NCBI GenBank assembly: GCA_028712795.1
Contig: JAQTPT010000018.1
Coordinates: 1 to 63,319 of the forward strand
Length of the DNA: 63,319 bases
From: Methylococcales bacterium
GTDB lineage: Bacteria; Pseudomonadota; Gammaproteobacteria; Methylococcales; Methylomonadaceae
Reading direction: 5' to 3'
Shown piece by piece: positions 39,409 to 48,951 of this stretch; position 1 is the first letter of the stretch; every line of letters begins with the position of its first letter. Both the position numbers and the translations under genes were made by a program. Below the pieces are notes generated by a model, which was not told the origin of the DNA, did no database searches, and saw only the letters and a program-made list of their open reading frames with translations.

Positions 39409-39890
39409 CTATGCGGGACTGGGTTTGCAACCCAGTCCTTAACGTTTAAAGCTATTCTAGCGAAAATGCATTTTTTGCAACAAAGCAGAAACGTTGCGGA
39501 CGGGTATGCAAAACCCGTCCGGCTCAGTTATGTAGTGTAGGCAGTTTTTTTGCCTACCCTTTACGACACCTCCAACATGGATTCATTAATGTGGTGCGCA
39601 GAAAAGCGCTGCGCACACTGCTTGGGTAACTGGGGGCATCCGACAATTGACTATTTCTTGTTTGGCCATGGTTTATCATGGATTTAAGGCAGTGGCACCA
39701 GCTTTCTTGTTGCCAGTGGCTCAATGAGCTACACTCCTTCCATGAAGCATTATTAACAATTCTCGATAAAGCGCTTGAAGCCGGTTTAGCCGCACTGGAT
39801 TGAACCCCTGCTGTCACCCGATTTGCTATCGGGTGACAGCAGGCTCTCTTGAGCCTGGCCGAAGAGGATGGGACGAACAACCTTTAAGCT
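39409..39890. other. Intergenic region after the pilin operon
   Basis: Two members of the palindromic repeat family are at 39416-39438 and 39498-39520. A short hairpin, GTAGGCA/TGCCTAC, is at 39537-39557, and a perfect 15-bp stem hairpin is at 39808-39842. A 41-codon plus-strand frame (39678-39803) looks protein-like but has no ribosome site and is not called. Confidence 0.5.
39808..39842. repeat. Perfect 15-bp stem hairpin
   Basis: CTGCTGTCACCCGAT and its reverse complement ATCGGGTGACAGCAG face each other around the loop TTGCT. There is no T-run on either side, so it is not a textbook terminator. It lies 49 bases beyond the stop of the minus-strand ydjM-like gene. Confidence 0.7.
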
Positions 39891-40634
39891 TCAAGTGCCA
39901 AAGTATTTTTCTGCATGTTCCTTATTATTTATTGGTCGTCTGATGGGTAATCTTACCGGCGTTAAATAGTTATTCCATTGCGCTCCTTTCCACACTTTAA
40001 CCAAGGGCATCGGTGAAGGTGCCATCCAGTAGAGCAGAATGGTAAGAATTGCCAATAATGCCGATGCGTTCATATTGCTGTGGCTGAATAATTTTAAAGC
40101 GGTGCCAAAAGAATTTTTCATTCGGGCATTGGATAAATCAACGCTATAAAGTTCATCCAGAAGCAAATGAACGATAAATCCCAATGCAATAAAAAGTCCA
40201 TTTAACCAGGCATGCAATACGCTCCAGTGCAAAAGATGATAACTGATGCACGTCATTAACAAGGCAAAAAAAACCGCTGCCAATAGTGAATGGAATACGC
40301 CTCGATGAACGGTTAGCCGGTTAAAAAAAGCAAATACGACATGCCGGATAAACAGGTAAGTACCCGCTACTATCATCAACAACGGGTAGGGTTCGTAATT
40401 GTTTTTAAAAACCTGTAGCGCTCCGGCTACGCCCATTAAAGCTAGCACGGTAAACAACAGCTTTACGGGTCTTGAATTGCTCGCATCGATATCAGGCAAC
40501 AGTCCGCCTAACGCACCCAGAAAAATAAGCCAAGGCATATCGCCGCTGGCAATCAAGCGGACATTGACGGCAATCAAAGCCGCGCCCATGCTTGCACCGG
40601 TGGCAATGGATAAGTGAGTGTTAAAATTAGCCAT
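39891..40634 (-). CDS. YdjM/DUF457-type membrane-bound metal-dependent hydrolase
   Basis: This 247-residue protein has four or more membrane segments and the family motifs: N-terminal FNTHLSIATGASMGAAL, the acidic GGLLPDIDASNSRP, and HRGVFHSLLAAVFFALL with conserved His. A further block, GFIVHLLLDELYSVDLS, supplies His and Asp. YdjM is an inner-membrane protein in E. coli that is induced by DNA damage; no LexA box is seen here. The ATG at 40634 is chosen over a TTG at 40646. The substrate is unknown. Confidence 0.82.
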   Translation of the reverse strand: MANFNTHLSIATGASMGAALIAVNVRLIASGDMPWLIFLGALGGLLPDIDASNSRPVKLLFTVLALMGVAGALQVFKNNYEPYPLLMIVAGTYLFIRHVVFAFFNRLTVHRGVFHSLLAAVFFALLMTCISYHLLHWSVLHAWLNGLFIALGFIVHLLLDELYSVDLSNARMKNSFGTALKLFSHSNMNASALLAILTILLYWMAPSPMPLVKVWKGAQWNNYLTPVRLPIRRPINNKEHAEKYFGT

Positions 40635-40833
40635 ATAAAACAACAATCCTTTTTAAATCTAAAAAAATATTGATTATGACATTATATGATTATAATTAGG
40701 CCGGATATTACTGGAATAATCAGTTTTCCAATACACTGGTGTGGTATATTCATTCTTTTGATGTTAAAACCTGCATAAACGACAGGGGGCCGATTTGATT
40801 TGTTCTATAACACTATCAACCTTATAAAATCTC

Positions 40834-42228
40834 ATGACTAAATTTTTAAGCTGTTTTAAAGCCTACGATATACGTGGCCGCATTCCCGATGAGCTGAATA
40901 CCGATATCGCCTATCGTATAGGGCGGGCTTACGCAGAGAGTATTCAGCCGAAGCGGGTGATCGTCGGACGTGATATACGTTTGTCCAGCAACGAAATAGC
41001 TGACGCCGTTATTCAGGGCCTGCGAGATGCGGGCGTAAATGTCTTCGACATTGGTTTGTGCGGCACTGAAGAAGTTTATTATGCAACTTTTGCCTACAGG
41101 GAAGCAGGCCGTCCGATGGACGGCGGTATTATGGTGACTGCAAGCCATAATCCAAAAGATTACAATGGCATGAAACTGGTGCGCGAACAAAGCAAGCCGG
41201 TCAGCGGCGATACGGGGCTAAATGACATTAAACAGTTGGCCGAAGCCAACAACTTCACTGCGCCGGCAGCAAATCGCGGCACCGTTAAAGCTGTTTCAAT
41301 CGCTGAGGATTATACCCGGCATTTGTTAGGTTATATTGATCCCTTGGCATTGAAACCTCTTAAAGTGGTCGTTAATGCGGGAAACGGCGCAGCGGGACAT
41401 GCGATTGATTGGCTGGAGGCGGCATTACAAAAAGTGATGGCGCAACCGCTGGAATTTATAAAGATACACCATGAACCGAATGGGGATTTTCCGCACGGGA
41501 TCCCTAATCCGTTATTAACGGAAAATCGTGAGAGTACCATTGCCGCAATTAAAGAACATGGCGCTGATTTGGGTATTGCCTGGGATGGCGATTTTGACCG
41601 CTGTTTTTTGTTTGATGAAACAGGTCGCTTTATAGAAGGTTATTATATTGTTGGATTACTGGCTGAAGCCTTCCTTAAACAAAATCCGGGCGCAAAAATA
41701 GTTCATGATCCGCGCTTAACCTGGAACACCATTGATATAGTCGAGAGCAATTCGGGAATAGCCGTGCAAAGCAAAACCGGCCATGCCTTTATCAAAGAAA
41801 GAATGCGCCTGGAAGATGCTGTTTATGGCGGAGAGATGAGCGCCCATCATTATTTCAGAGACTTTTCCTATTGTGACAGTGGTATGATTCCCTGGCTGCT
41901 GGTAATTGAACTGATAAGTAAAAGTGGTAAAAAGCTGTCACAATTGGTCGATGAAAGAATGCTGCTTTTTCCTGCCAGTGGCGAAATTAACCGCACCATA
42001 GCCCAGCCGGAAGCAGCCATTGAATTAGTCAAAGGACATTATCAAAATAAGGCCCTGCTTGTAGATTATACAGATGGACTGAGCATGGAATTTGACAACT
42101 GGCGGTTTAATTTACGTTGCTCCAATACTGAACCTCTGGTGCGGTTGAATGTGGAATCACGCGGTGATGAAGCGTTGATGCAGGCGAAAACCGCAGAGAT
42201 ATTGGCGCTGTTAGCTTTAAGTGTATAG
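40834..42228 (+). CDS. manB: Phosphomannomutase/phosphoglucomutase
   Basis: The 464-residue protein has the alpha-D-phosphohexomutase pattern: [15 protein letters not shown], the active-site serine [13 protein letters not shown], the metal-binding loop [16 protein letters not shown], the sugar-binding loop [10 protein letters not shown] and the phosphate-binding C-terminal [12 protein letters not shown]. It converts mannose-6-phosphate to mannose-1-phosphate, the substrate of manC at 23 kb, and possibly glucose phosphates as in AlgC. It precedes the rml genes. Confidence 0.95.
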   Translation: MTKFLSCFKAYDIRGRIPDELNTDIAYRIGRAYAESIQPKRVIVGRDIRLSSNEIADAVIQGLRDAGVNVFDIGLCGTEEVYYATFAYREAGRPMDGGIMVTASHNPKDYNGMKLVREQSKPVSGDTGLNDIKQLAEANNFTAPAANRGTVKAVSIAEDYTRHLLGYIDPLALKPLKVVVNAGNGAAGHAIDWLEAALQKVMAQPLEFIKIHHEPNGDFPHGIPNPLLTENRESTIAAIKEHGADLGIAWDGDFDRCFLFDETGRFIEGYYIVGLLAEAFLKQNPGAKIVHDPRLTWNTIDIVESNSGIAVQSKTGHAFIKERMRLEDAVYGGEMSAHHYFRDFSYCDSGMIPWLLVIELISKSGKKLSQLVDERMLLFPASGEINRTIAQPEAAIELVKGHYQNKALLVDYTDGLSMEFDNWRFNLRCSNTEPLVRLNVESRGDEALMQAKTAEILALLALSV

Positions 42229-42384
42229 GTAGTTTCATCACCCGTGTCATTTTTCTGTACGCGTGCTGATATGACAATGTTTATATTAGCGCATGTTGAA
42301 GTAATGGATCGTGATAAACGTAAGAGCCTGATTACCAGGCTGGTTTATTTTTTAGTGGAGTGAATAGATGAGTGGAGCGAATAG

Positions 42385-43275
42385 ATGAAAGGTATTATTT
42401 TAGCCGGTGGGAGTGGAACAAGGCTTTACCCCATCACCAAAGGTGTCAGTAAACAGCTAACGCCGATTTACGACAAACCCATGATCTATTATCCGCTTTC
42501 TGCGTTAATGCTGTCAGGCATCAAGGAAATTCTGATCATTTCCACGCCTAAGGACCTGCCACGGTTTGAAGAATTGTTGGGTGATGGTTCTGATATTGGC
42601 ATGGCGTTTTCCTATAAGGTTCAACCCTCTCCTGATGGGCTTGCCCAGGCTTTTATTCTGGGTGCTGACTTTATTGGTGACGACGATGTGTGTATGGTGC
42701 TGGGCGACAACATTTTTTACGGGCATGGTTTAGTCGATATGCTGGCCCATGCTGTTGCCAATGTGACACAGCATAAAAAAGCGACGGTCTTTGGTTATCA
42801 TGTTAAAGACCCTGATCAATACGGCGTTGCAGAGTTTGATGATAAGGGTAATGTGCTGAGTATTGAAGAAAAACCGGCTAAGCCTAAAAGTAATTATGCG
42901 GTAGTGGGCTTGTATTTTTACCCTAATAGTGTGGTTGAGATCGCCAAAAACATAAAACCTTCGCATCGCGGGGAATTGGAAATTACCACCGTCAATCAAA
43001 CTTATCTTGAACAAGGCAATTTAAAAGTTGAGCTGATGGGTCGTGGATACGCTTGGCTGGATACCGGTACGCATGAATCATTGCTGGAAGCGTCTAATTT
43101 TATCCAAACCATTGAAAAAAGACAGGGGCTGAAAGTGGCATGTATTGAAGAAATCGCCTTTGAGATGGGCTATATCTCCAAAGCTCAATTAATCACGTTG
43201 GCTCAACCGCTTTTAAAAAATCAATACGGCCAGTATTTGATGCGCAGGGCAACCGAAGGAGTTTCAGAACAATGA
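42385..43275 (+). CDS. rmlA: Glucose-1-phosphate thymidylyltransferase RmlA
   Basis: RmlA makes dTDP-glucose, the first step of dTDP-rhamnose synthesis. The 296-residue protein has the motif [49 protein letters not shown], the [20 protein letters not shown] block and [18 protein letters not shown]. It starts the rmlA-C-D-B operon, overlapping rmlC by four bases. No gene order change relative to manB suggests co-transcription, as 156 bases separate the two. Confidence 0.97.
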   Translation: MKGIILAGGSGTRLYPITKGVSKQLTPIYDKPMIYYPLSALMLSGIKEILIISTPKDLPRFEELLGDGSDIGMAFSYKVQPSPDGLAQAFILGADFIGDDDVCMVLGDNIFYGHGLVDMLAHAVANVTQHKKATVFGYHVKDPDQYGVAEFDDKGNVLSIEEKPAKPKSNYAVVGLYFYPNSVVEIAKNIKPSHRGELEITTVNQTYLEQGNLKVELMGRGYAWLDTGTHESLLEASNFIQTIEKRQGLKVACIEEIAFEMGYISKAQLITLAQPLLKNQYGQYLMRRATEGVSEQ

Positions 43276-43844
43276 AATTTATAAGAACAGACATCCCTGA
43301 CGTTATTATCATTGAACCTAAAGTTTTTGGCGATGACCGAGGTTATTTTATTGAAACGTTTCGCCAGGATAAATTAGAGGATTTTTTAGGTTTTAAAGTC
43401 GGTTTTATTCAGGATAATGAATCAAAATCAAGCTATGGCGTGCTAAGAGGCCTGCATTATCAGCTTGCGCCTGCCGCACAAACCAAACTTGTCCGGGTCA
43501 TTAAAGGAAAAGTATTGGATGTCGCAGTGGATATTAGAAAGGGAAGCCCTACGTTTGGAAGCCATGTTGCTGTAGAGCTGTCGGAACAAAACAAGCGGCA
43601 GATGCTGGTGCCGCGAGGTTTTGCGCATGGTTTTGTGGTATTGGAAGATGACACCATTTTCGCTTATAAAGTAGATAATTATTACTCGCCGGAAAATGAC
43701 AGAGGGCTGGCTTTTGATGATGCGTCATTAGCTATTAATTGGATCGTAGACAAAGAGCTGCTTCAACTTTCCCAAAAAGATACCCGGCAGCCCACGCTGG
43801 AACAAGCTGAGTTTTTTGATTACAGGACTGATCTTTATGCCTAA
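43272..43844 (+). CDS. rmlC: dTDP-4-dehydrorhamnose 3,5-epimerase RmlC
   Basis: This cupin epimerase has the typical start [19 protein letters not shown], the catalytic His in VLRGLHYQL and the core [41 protein letters not shown] is followed by the [14 protein letters not shown] segment. It inverts carbons 3 and 5 of the 4-keto sugar. At 190 residues it has the family length. The start overlaps rmlA by four bases and the end overlaps rmlD by eight. Confidence 0.97.
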   Translation: MKFIRTDIPDVIIIEPKVFGDDRGYFIETFRQDKLEDFLGFKVGFIQDNESKSSYGVLRGLHYQLAPAAQTKLVRVIKGKVLDVAVDIRKGSPTFGSHVAVELSEQNKRQMLVPRGFAHGFVVLEDDTIFAYKVDNYYSPENDRGLAFDDASLAINWIVDKELLQLSQKDTRQPTLEQAEFFDYRTDLYA

Positions 43845-44715
43845 ATCAATACTGGTCACCGGGTCAAATGGACAGTTGGGCAGTGAACTACACAAACTTA
43901 GTGAGTTGCGTAGCGATTACACGTTCACTTTTATTAGCCGGCAAGAGCTGGATTTAAGCGATTCAGAAGCGATACAAAGCTGGTTTCATGATAAGCCGTT
44001 TGACGTCATTATTAACTGCGCTGCCTACACCGCAGTAGATAAAGCTGAATCAGAACAGGATTTGGCAAGAACTATTAACGCCACTGCCGCCGGTACATTG
44101 GCGGCTATCGCTAAAGAAAAAAACAGCTCATTGATTCATATCTCAACAGACTATGTTTTCGATGGCAAAAACTTCAAACCCTATCGTGAGACAGACCCCA
44201 CCAATCCGCAAGGAATATACGGGCTGACCAAACTGGAGGGTGAGCAGGCCGTGCTCGCGATCAATCCCGCAAAATCCCTTATCATCCGAACTTCCTGGGT
44301 CTATTCAAGTTTTGGTAATAACTTTGTCAAGACCATGCTGCGTTTGGGTAAAGAACGTGAAGAACTGGGCGTGATTTTCGATCAGGTCGGCTCACCAACA
44401 TCCGCAAGGGATTTGGCGCAGGCAATCCTATCAATTGTTCAACACCCGAAGCTCGGCACCCAAAAAGATACGGAAATCTATCATTTCAGTAATGAAGGGG
44501 TTTGCAGTTGGTATGACTTTGCAAAAACCATTTTTGAACTTTCAGCTATTCCTTGCCTGGTTAAGCCTATCGAAACAAAAGATTATCCAACGCCAGCAAA
44601 ACGTCCGCATTACAGCTTGCTGAACAAAGCAAAAATAAAAGAAACCTTTGGCATTACTATCCCTTATTGGAAAGACAGCCTTCAAAATTGTCTTGACGTA
44701 TTAAAAGGAAATTAA
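43837..44715 (+). CDS. rmlD: dTDP-4-dehydrorhamnose reductase RmlD
   Basis: RmlD reduces the 4-keto group to give dTDP-rhamnose. The 292-residue protein begins [20 protein letters not shown] and has INCAAYTAVDKAESEQDLA, STDYVFDGKNFKPYRETD and the SDR catalytic YGLTKLEGEQAV. The ATG at 43837 gives a normal Rossmann N-terminus and overlaps the rmlC stop by eight bases; an earlier in-frame start would add seven unrelated residues. rmlB follows two bases later. Confidence 0.96.
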   Translation: MPKSILVTGSNGQLGSELHKLSELRSDYTFTFISRQELDLSDSEAIQSWFHDKPFDVIINCAAYTAVDKAESEQDLARTINATAAGTLAAIAKEKNSSLIHISTDYVFDGKNFKPYRETDPTNPQGIYGLTKLEGEQAVLAINPAKSLIIRTSWVYSSFGNNFVKTMLRLGKEREELGVIFDQVGSPTSARDLAQAILSIVQHPKLGTQKDTEIYHFSNEGVCSWYDFAKTIFELSAIPCLVKPIETKDYPTPAKRPHYSLLNKAKIKETFGITIPYWKDSLQNCLDVLKGN

Positions 44716-44717
44716 CA

Positions 44718-45728
44718 ATGAAATCAATCTTAGTCACCGGATGCGCCGGATTTATTGGCAGTAATTTTGTACCCTACTTTTTAGAAGAGCACCCTGAGTA
44801 TCACATTGTCAATCTTGATTTGCTGACATACGCGGGTAATCTTGCCAATCTAAAAGAGGTGGAAGGTAATGAGCGATACACCTTTGTCCAAGGCGACATT
44901 TGTGACCGCCAATTGCTGGAGAACCTTTTTAACCGGTACGATTTTATTGGCGTTATTCATTTTGCTGCTGAAAGTCATGTGGACAACTCGATCAAAAATC
45001 CGGGCGTTTTTGTGCAGACCAACGTCAACGGAACGTTTACCCTGATTGATGTAGCCTATAAGTATTGGATGGAAAAACCGTTTTTATTCAAGACCGGATA
45101 TGAGGAAAGTCGTTTTCATCACATTTCCACGGATGAAGTCTATGGTACATTAGGTGAAACAGGGCTTTTTACCGAAGCGACGCCTTACGCGCCTAATTCC
45201 CCCTATTCGGCCAGCAAGGCAGGGAGTGATATGATTGTCCGCAGCTATTATCATACCTATGGCATGAACACGGTTATCACTAACTGCTCCAACAATTACG
45301 GCCCTAAACAGCATAATGAAAAGCTCATTCCAACCATTATCCGCAAAGCCATTAATGGAGAAAACATTCCCATTTATGGGGATGGCAAAAACATACGGGA
45401 TTGGCTTTATGTGCTAGATCACTGTAAAGGCATCGATCTGGTTTACCATGCTGGTAACGTTGGCGAGGTCTACAATATCGGCGGTCGGAATGAACGCAAC
45501 AATAATTATATCGCCGATAAGGTATGTGAAATACTGGACGAATTGCGTCCGAAAGCAACGGGCAGCTATAAAGATCAGATTAGTTATGTCGAAGACCGGG
45601 CAGGGCATGACAAACGCTATGCAATCGATGCAACCAAGATTGAGACGGAGTTGGGCTGGAAGGCCGATGAAAGTTTTGAAACCGGAATTGTCAAGACCAT
45701 CAAGTGGTATTTGAATCAAGTAACATAG
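44718..45728 (+). CDS. rmlB: dTDP-glucose 4,6-dehydratase RmlB
   Basis: RmlB forms the 4-keto-6-deoxy intermediate with NAD as cofactor. The 336-residue protein has the nucleotide motif ILVTGCAGFIGSNFVPYF, HFAAESHVDNSI, STDEVYGTLGETGLFTE and the catalytic YSASKAGSDMIVRSYY. The glycine-rich NCSNNYGPKQHNEKLIP and the C-terminal DRAGHDKRYAIDATKI complete the family signature. It is the last of the four rml genes; order A-C-D-B differs from the common B-D-A-C order. Confidence 0.97.
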   Translation: MKSILVTGCAGFIGSNFVPYFLEEHPEYHIVNLDLLTYAGNLANLKEVEGNERYTFVQGDICDRQLLENLFNRYDFIGVIHFAAESHVDNSIKNPGVFVQTNVNGTFTLIDVAYKYWMEKPFLFKTGYEESRFHHISTDEVYGTLGETGLFTEATPYAPNSPYSASKAGSDMIVRSYYHTYGMNTVITNCSNNYGPKQHNEKLIPTIIRKAINGENIPIYGDGKNIRDWLYVLDHCKGIDLVYHAGNVGEVYNIGGRNERNNNYIADKVCEILDELRPKATGSYKDQISYVEDRAGHDKRYAIDATKIETELGWKADESFETGIVKTIKWYLNQVT

Positions 45729-45820
45729 AAGTCCGGATAACTTCTGTCACCTAAGCCTGGGCATGTTATTTTACCGGCCGTTAGCCGGGTTTCTCCATGG
45801 ATTAAATCGTTAAAATGCTT

Positions 45821-45844
45821 GGAACGGGGTTGCAAACCCCGTCC
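45821..45844. repeat. GGGGTTGCAAACCCC-type palindrome, copy after rmlB
   Basis: A full core with GGAAC/GTCCC arms lies in the gap between the rml operon and the convergent metallo-hydrolase-like gene. The right flank CCCGCAGA resembles that at 32590. Confidence 0.75.
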
Positions 45845-45908
45845 CGCAGAACGAGTCCTATGAGTTTCTGCAGAATACTTATACCGCTACAGTTTTGTTG
45901 ACACCCTA

Positions 45909-46508
45909 TTAAACCGACCTTGCCAGACGATGGAGCGCTTCGCTGCCATGATTAAACAACGGCCAGCCATCACCTGTCAGAACGGCTTTAATACCTGGCA
46001 GGTCTGCAATACGCTTAATTGATTGAGTGGCCTTGTGGACATCAGCGAGTTTTGTTTCCGGTAACATACATAATTCACCTCCAATGTGACAGCGGATCAA
46101 ATCGCCCGTTATTAAAGTGGTATGCTCTAAAAGCAGGGCGAGTTCGCCCGGTGTTTTAGAGCCTTCAAGTTGATAGGCAATCAACCCCGGAACGATTTCT
46201 TCATGGTCATGTAGCCAGCGCATGCAGGAAATTGGAAATGTATCTTCTTCACCTGATGGGCCATAAATCACGGCACCCGTGGTATTTGCAATATGTTCAG
46301 CATCGCGGCAATGGTCACTATTGGTGATGATGATGAAGTTGACGCCGCCCAAGCGTTGCAAATGACTGTGGTCATGTTCTGACATCGGCAGAGGATCAAT
46401 TAATACATTGCCCCCGTCACGCACCCACAGCACACTGTGAAAATCGAGATTACGTTCTTGATTAAACTCTGACCAGCCAAATAAATCTTTTCTGTGTAAT
46501 TGTTTCAT
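45909..46508 (-). CDS. Metallo-beta-lactamase-fold protein with degenerate metal motif
   Basis: The 199-residue protein has a metallo-beta-lactamase-like layout: a beta strand ending in GGNVLIDPLPMSEHD, then IIITNSDHCRDAEHI where the usual HxHxDH would be, a later TLITGDLIRCH corresponding to the conserved Asp strand, and a final VLTGDGWPLFNHG. Several ligand His residues are missing (TNSDH instead of THxHxDH), so the metal site may be altered or lost. A role as hydrolase or binding protein is open. It is convergent with the rml operon and 57 bases from the chaperone block. Confidence 0.65.
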   Translation of the reverse strand: MKQLHRKDLFGWSEFNQERNLDFHSVLWVRDGGNVLIDPLPMSEHDHSHLQRLGGVNFIIITNSDHCRDAEHIANTTGAVIYGPSGEEDTFPISCMRWLHDHEEIVPGLIAYQLEGSKTPGELALLLEHTTLITGDLIRCHIGGELCMLPETKLADVHKATQSIKRIADLPGIKAVLTGDGWPLFNHGSEALHRLARSV

Positions 46509-46565
46509 TTAAGATATCCTTGATTAAATATTCATGCACACACTACTTTTCCGGCGAGATAAACG

Positions 46566-46766
46566 CTAGGCAACTGTCTTTATTGTATTGAGTGATTTTT
46601 TGCGGCTTTCGGCATTTATTAAAAAGTAATGACGCGTCTTCTCATCAACTTGCGACCATAGAGTAATTTCATTGATAGAACGAAAGCAACCCAGGCAGAT
46701 ATTGTCATCATTAAGGCAGCACAAACTGATGCAGGGTGAAGATGGTCTATCTGGATTTGAGTTCAT
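46566..46766 (-). CDS. DUF1289 small cysteine protein
   Basis: This 66-residue protein has the DUF1289 pattern SPCISLCCLNDDNICLGCFR, followed by SINEITLWSQVDEKTRHYFL. The spaced cysteines could bind an iron-sulfur cluster or zinc. The function of the family is not established. It starts 20 bases inside the zinc-ribbon gene, so it is the last gene of the leftward chaperone operon. Confidence 0.8.
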   Translation of the reverse strand: MNSNPDRPSSPCISLCCLNDDNICLGCFRSINEITLWSQVDEKTRHYFLINAESRKKSLNTIKTVA

Positions 46767-47187
46767 TGAGGCTTCTTATTGTTTGCCGGGTAGAGATTTC
46801 TATTACATCCTTTACCAACAGGTACTCAGTAAATCCGTACAATTGTCTTATAAATTCATTATCAGGATTTAAATCGCGCAAGGTACTGAGTAATTTTTCG
46901 GCTTCCATGCATTTTTTTTTCGCCAGAAATGCTAACGCTTTCTGACCTTGCCGCCGGGTAATAAAATCACGGAAAACCAGCGCTGGCGGCGTCTGTTTGA
47001 GGTTGACGGATTTAGTCAAAGCCAAAATTGCCATTTGCGGTTCGCGCACAAGCCAAAACTGCAAGGCATTGTTTAACCAATGCCTTGCCAGTTGCTCGCT
47101 GCCAAGAACGCTACCTAGATCAGCTTGACAACGAGGGCAAAAAACAGCCTCCGTTAATCGCGCGTTGCAGCAAGGGCAGCGTTCCAT
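46747..47187 (-). CDS. Zinc-ribbon protein in the chaperone operon
   Basis: The 146-residue protein opens with MERCPCCNARLTEAVFCPRC, a four-cysteine zinc ribbon. The rest is helical: ALQFWLVREPQMAILALTKS and RQGQKALAFLAKKKCMEAEK suggest a TPR-like array. The ATG overlaps the Hsp70 stop codon by one base (TGATG), so translation is coupled. It may be a scaffold or client-binding partner of the Hsp70; this is inference from context. No named family is recognised. Confidence 0.75.
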   Translation of the reverse strand: MERCPCCNARLTEAVFCPRCQADLGSVLGSEQLARHWLNNALQFWLVREPQMAILALTKSVNLKQTPPALVFRDFITRRQGQKALAFLAKKKCMEAEKLLSTLRDLNPDNEFIRQLYGFTEYLLVKDVIEISTRQTIRSLNELKSR

Positions 47188-48926
47188 CAGGATTCCAGAT
47201 AATAAATAATGTCGGTCAATTTTGTCACGGATTCTTGCAAGCGGTCATCGAGTCCGGCTTCAATACAGCTAGTAATGTCTTCGATTAAATCAATCATATC
47301 CTCTTTGTCTTCATTGGATGTTATGTCGAATAAGGCTTCGGCTTTGGCGATCAGTTTACGTGCCGCCACGATTTCAGGCGCCTCATTTTTAACGACAGCA
47401 CGGATAGCTTCATTTTGACCGAATAATTTATTTATGCGCTGCTTGGCAGTATCCATTGCTTCGTGTTCAAAACGCGAAATAGCATTTTTAATGGTAATGG
47501 ATTTTTCCAGGCCGGTCGCTTTTTCCTGTGCCGAAACATGCAACATACCGTTTAGATCCAAGGCTAAGGTAAGCGTGATAACATTGCCGGCCTCGACATC
47601 CTGTAAACCTTCCACGAGAAATTCGCCAATTTTTATATTGTTCAAAGCGTCGGGATCTTCACCTTGATAAATGGTTATATCAACCACTTCCTGTCCATCA
47701 TGATTGGTTACAAAGGCTTCGGTTTTACGGTTCGGAAGTGCCGTATTTTTGTGAATAATGGGTATATAGGTGAACGGATAATATTCATCATTCAAATATC
47801 CTATCGCGCTCGTGCCGTAAGTATAAGGCGTGACGTCGACCAATACGGCGTTTACTTCTTGCCCGCCAATCATCGCGGCCTGAATGGCGGCGCCCATGGC
47901 GACGCATAAATCGGGATCAACTTCGCTGTGGGGTTCAAAACCGAATTCACTATAGAGGCGTTCACGAACACAAGGAGTGCGAGTCGAACCACCCACCAAA
48001 ACGATTTCATCAATTTCGGCAGGGGTTAATTTCGCGCCTTTCATGGCGATATGCACGGCATCAATGGTAGAGTTAATAAAGTCTTCGATCATCTCTTCGT
48101 AATCAATTCGAGATAATTCCAAGGACAAATGAATAGCGGCACCTTCATGTTCCAGCAAATATTCTTCTTCAATCTTTGCATAAGGGGCGTCGGAAAGGAT
48201 GAATTTTGCATTTTCCGCGGCACGCGTAATACGCGCCAGTGCCTTGCTGTGCTGGCGGCCATCAATGCCCTGTGTTTCCTGAAGATGATCGAGTATATGT
48301 TCAATAATTTGTTGGTCGAAATCATCGCCGCCCAGATGATTGTCGCCATGACTGGATAACACTTCGACAACGCCTGATTCGATATTGACCACTGAAACAT
48401 CAAATGTTCCACCACCCAGGTCATAGACCAGCATGCGTTTTTGTTCGGCCTGATTGCCGCCATAAGCCAGCGCAGCGGCGGTGGGTTCATTAATCATACG
48501 AACAACTTCAAGACCTGCAATTTCCCCGGCTTCGCGTGTTGCCTGGCGTTGTGCGTCAGAAAAATACGCAGGCACGGTGATAACTGCTTTAGAGACCGGT
48601 TGACCAAGGTACTGTTCGGCAATGGCTTTAAGCCGTTTGAGAATGATGGCGGAAATTTCCTGTGGCGCATAGGCATGACCGGCTAAATCCACTTGGATAT
48701 CTTGCCCCATCAAACGCTTGATGGATTTAACCGTCCGCTCTGGGTAAACCAGATATTGGTTTCTGGCGCTTTCTCCCACCAAAATATCACCCTGATCATC
48801 AATACCCACGAAAGAAGGCAAGATTTTCTTGTTGTTGTCAGCAATCACCACCACTTGACCATTTTCTACAATGGCAACTTCAGAGTTGGTCGTTCCTAAA
48901 TCGATTCCTATAATTATTTCGTTCAT
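47187..48926 (-). CDS. Accessory Hsp70 (DnaK-like) chaperone
   Basis: The 579-residue protein has the Hsp70 ATPase signatures: IIGIDLGTTNSEVAIVENG, the VYDLGGGTFDVSVV block, INEPTAAALAYG and the later IVLVGGSTRTPCVRERLY. The substrate domain follows DVTPYTYGTSAIGYL. Its C-terminal lid is short compared with DnaK (about 640 residues) and lacks the EEVD-like end. It is therefore a dedicated, HscC-like or specialised Hsp70 rather than the main DnaK. It is encoded with J-like and GrpE-like partners. The nucleotide-binding site appears intact. Confidence 0.92.
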   Translation of the reverse strand: MNEIIIGIDLGTTNSEVAIVENGQVVVIADNNKKILPSFVGIDDQGDILVGESARNQYLVYPERTVKSIKRLMGQDIQVDLAGHAYAPQEISAIILKRLKAIAEQYLGQPVSKAVITVPAYFSDAQRQATREAGEIAGLEVVRMINEPTAAALAYGGNQAEQKRMLVYDLGGGTFDVSVVNIESGVVEVLSSHGDNHLGGDDFDQQIIEHILDHLQETQGIDGRQHSKALARITRAAENAKFILSDAPYAKIEEEYLLEHEGAAIHLSLELSRIDYEEMIEDFINSTIDAVHIAMKGAKLTPAEIDEIVLVGGSTRTPCVRERLYSEFGFEPHSEVDPDLCVAMGAAIQAAMIGGQEVNAVLVDVTPYTYGTSAIGYLNDEYYPFTYIPIIHKNTALPNRKTEAFVTNHDGQEVVDITIYQGEDPDALNNIKIGEFLVEGLQDVEAGNVITLTLALDLNGMLHVSAQEKATGLEKSITIKNAISRFEHEAMDTAKQRINKLFGQNEAIRAVVKNEAPEIVAARKLIAKAEALFDITSNEDKEDMIDLIEDITSCIEAGLDDRLQESVTKLTDIIYYLES

Positions 48927-48951
48927 AAGTTAATTTTATGTTGACTAAGTG

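Noticed and set aside
39537..39557. GTAGGCA/TGCCTAC hairpin as terminator of the pilin operon
   Set aside because: The T-run is in the loop and not after the stem, so it does not meet the terminator pattern.
39678..39803. 41-codon plus-strand frame starting MDLRQWHQLSCC
   Set aside because: No ribosome site, no neighbours and no family; could be chance coding.
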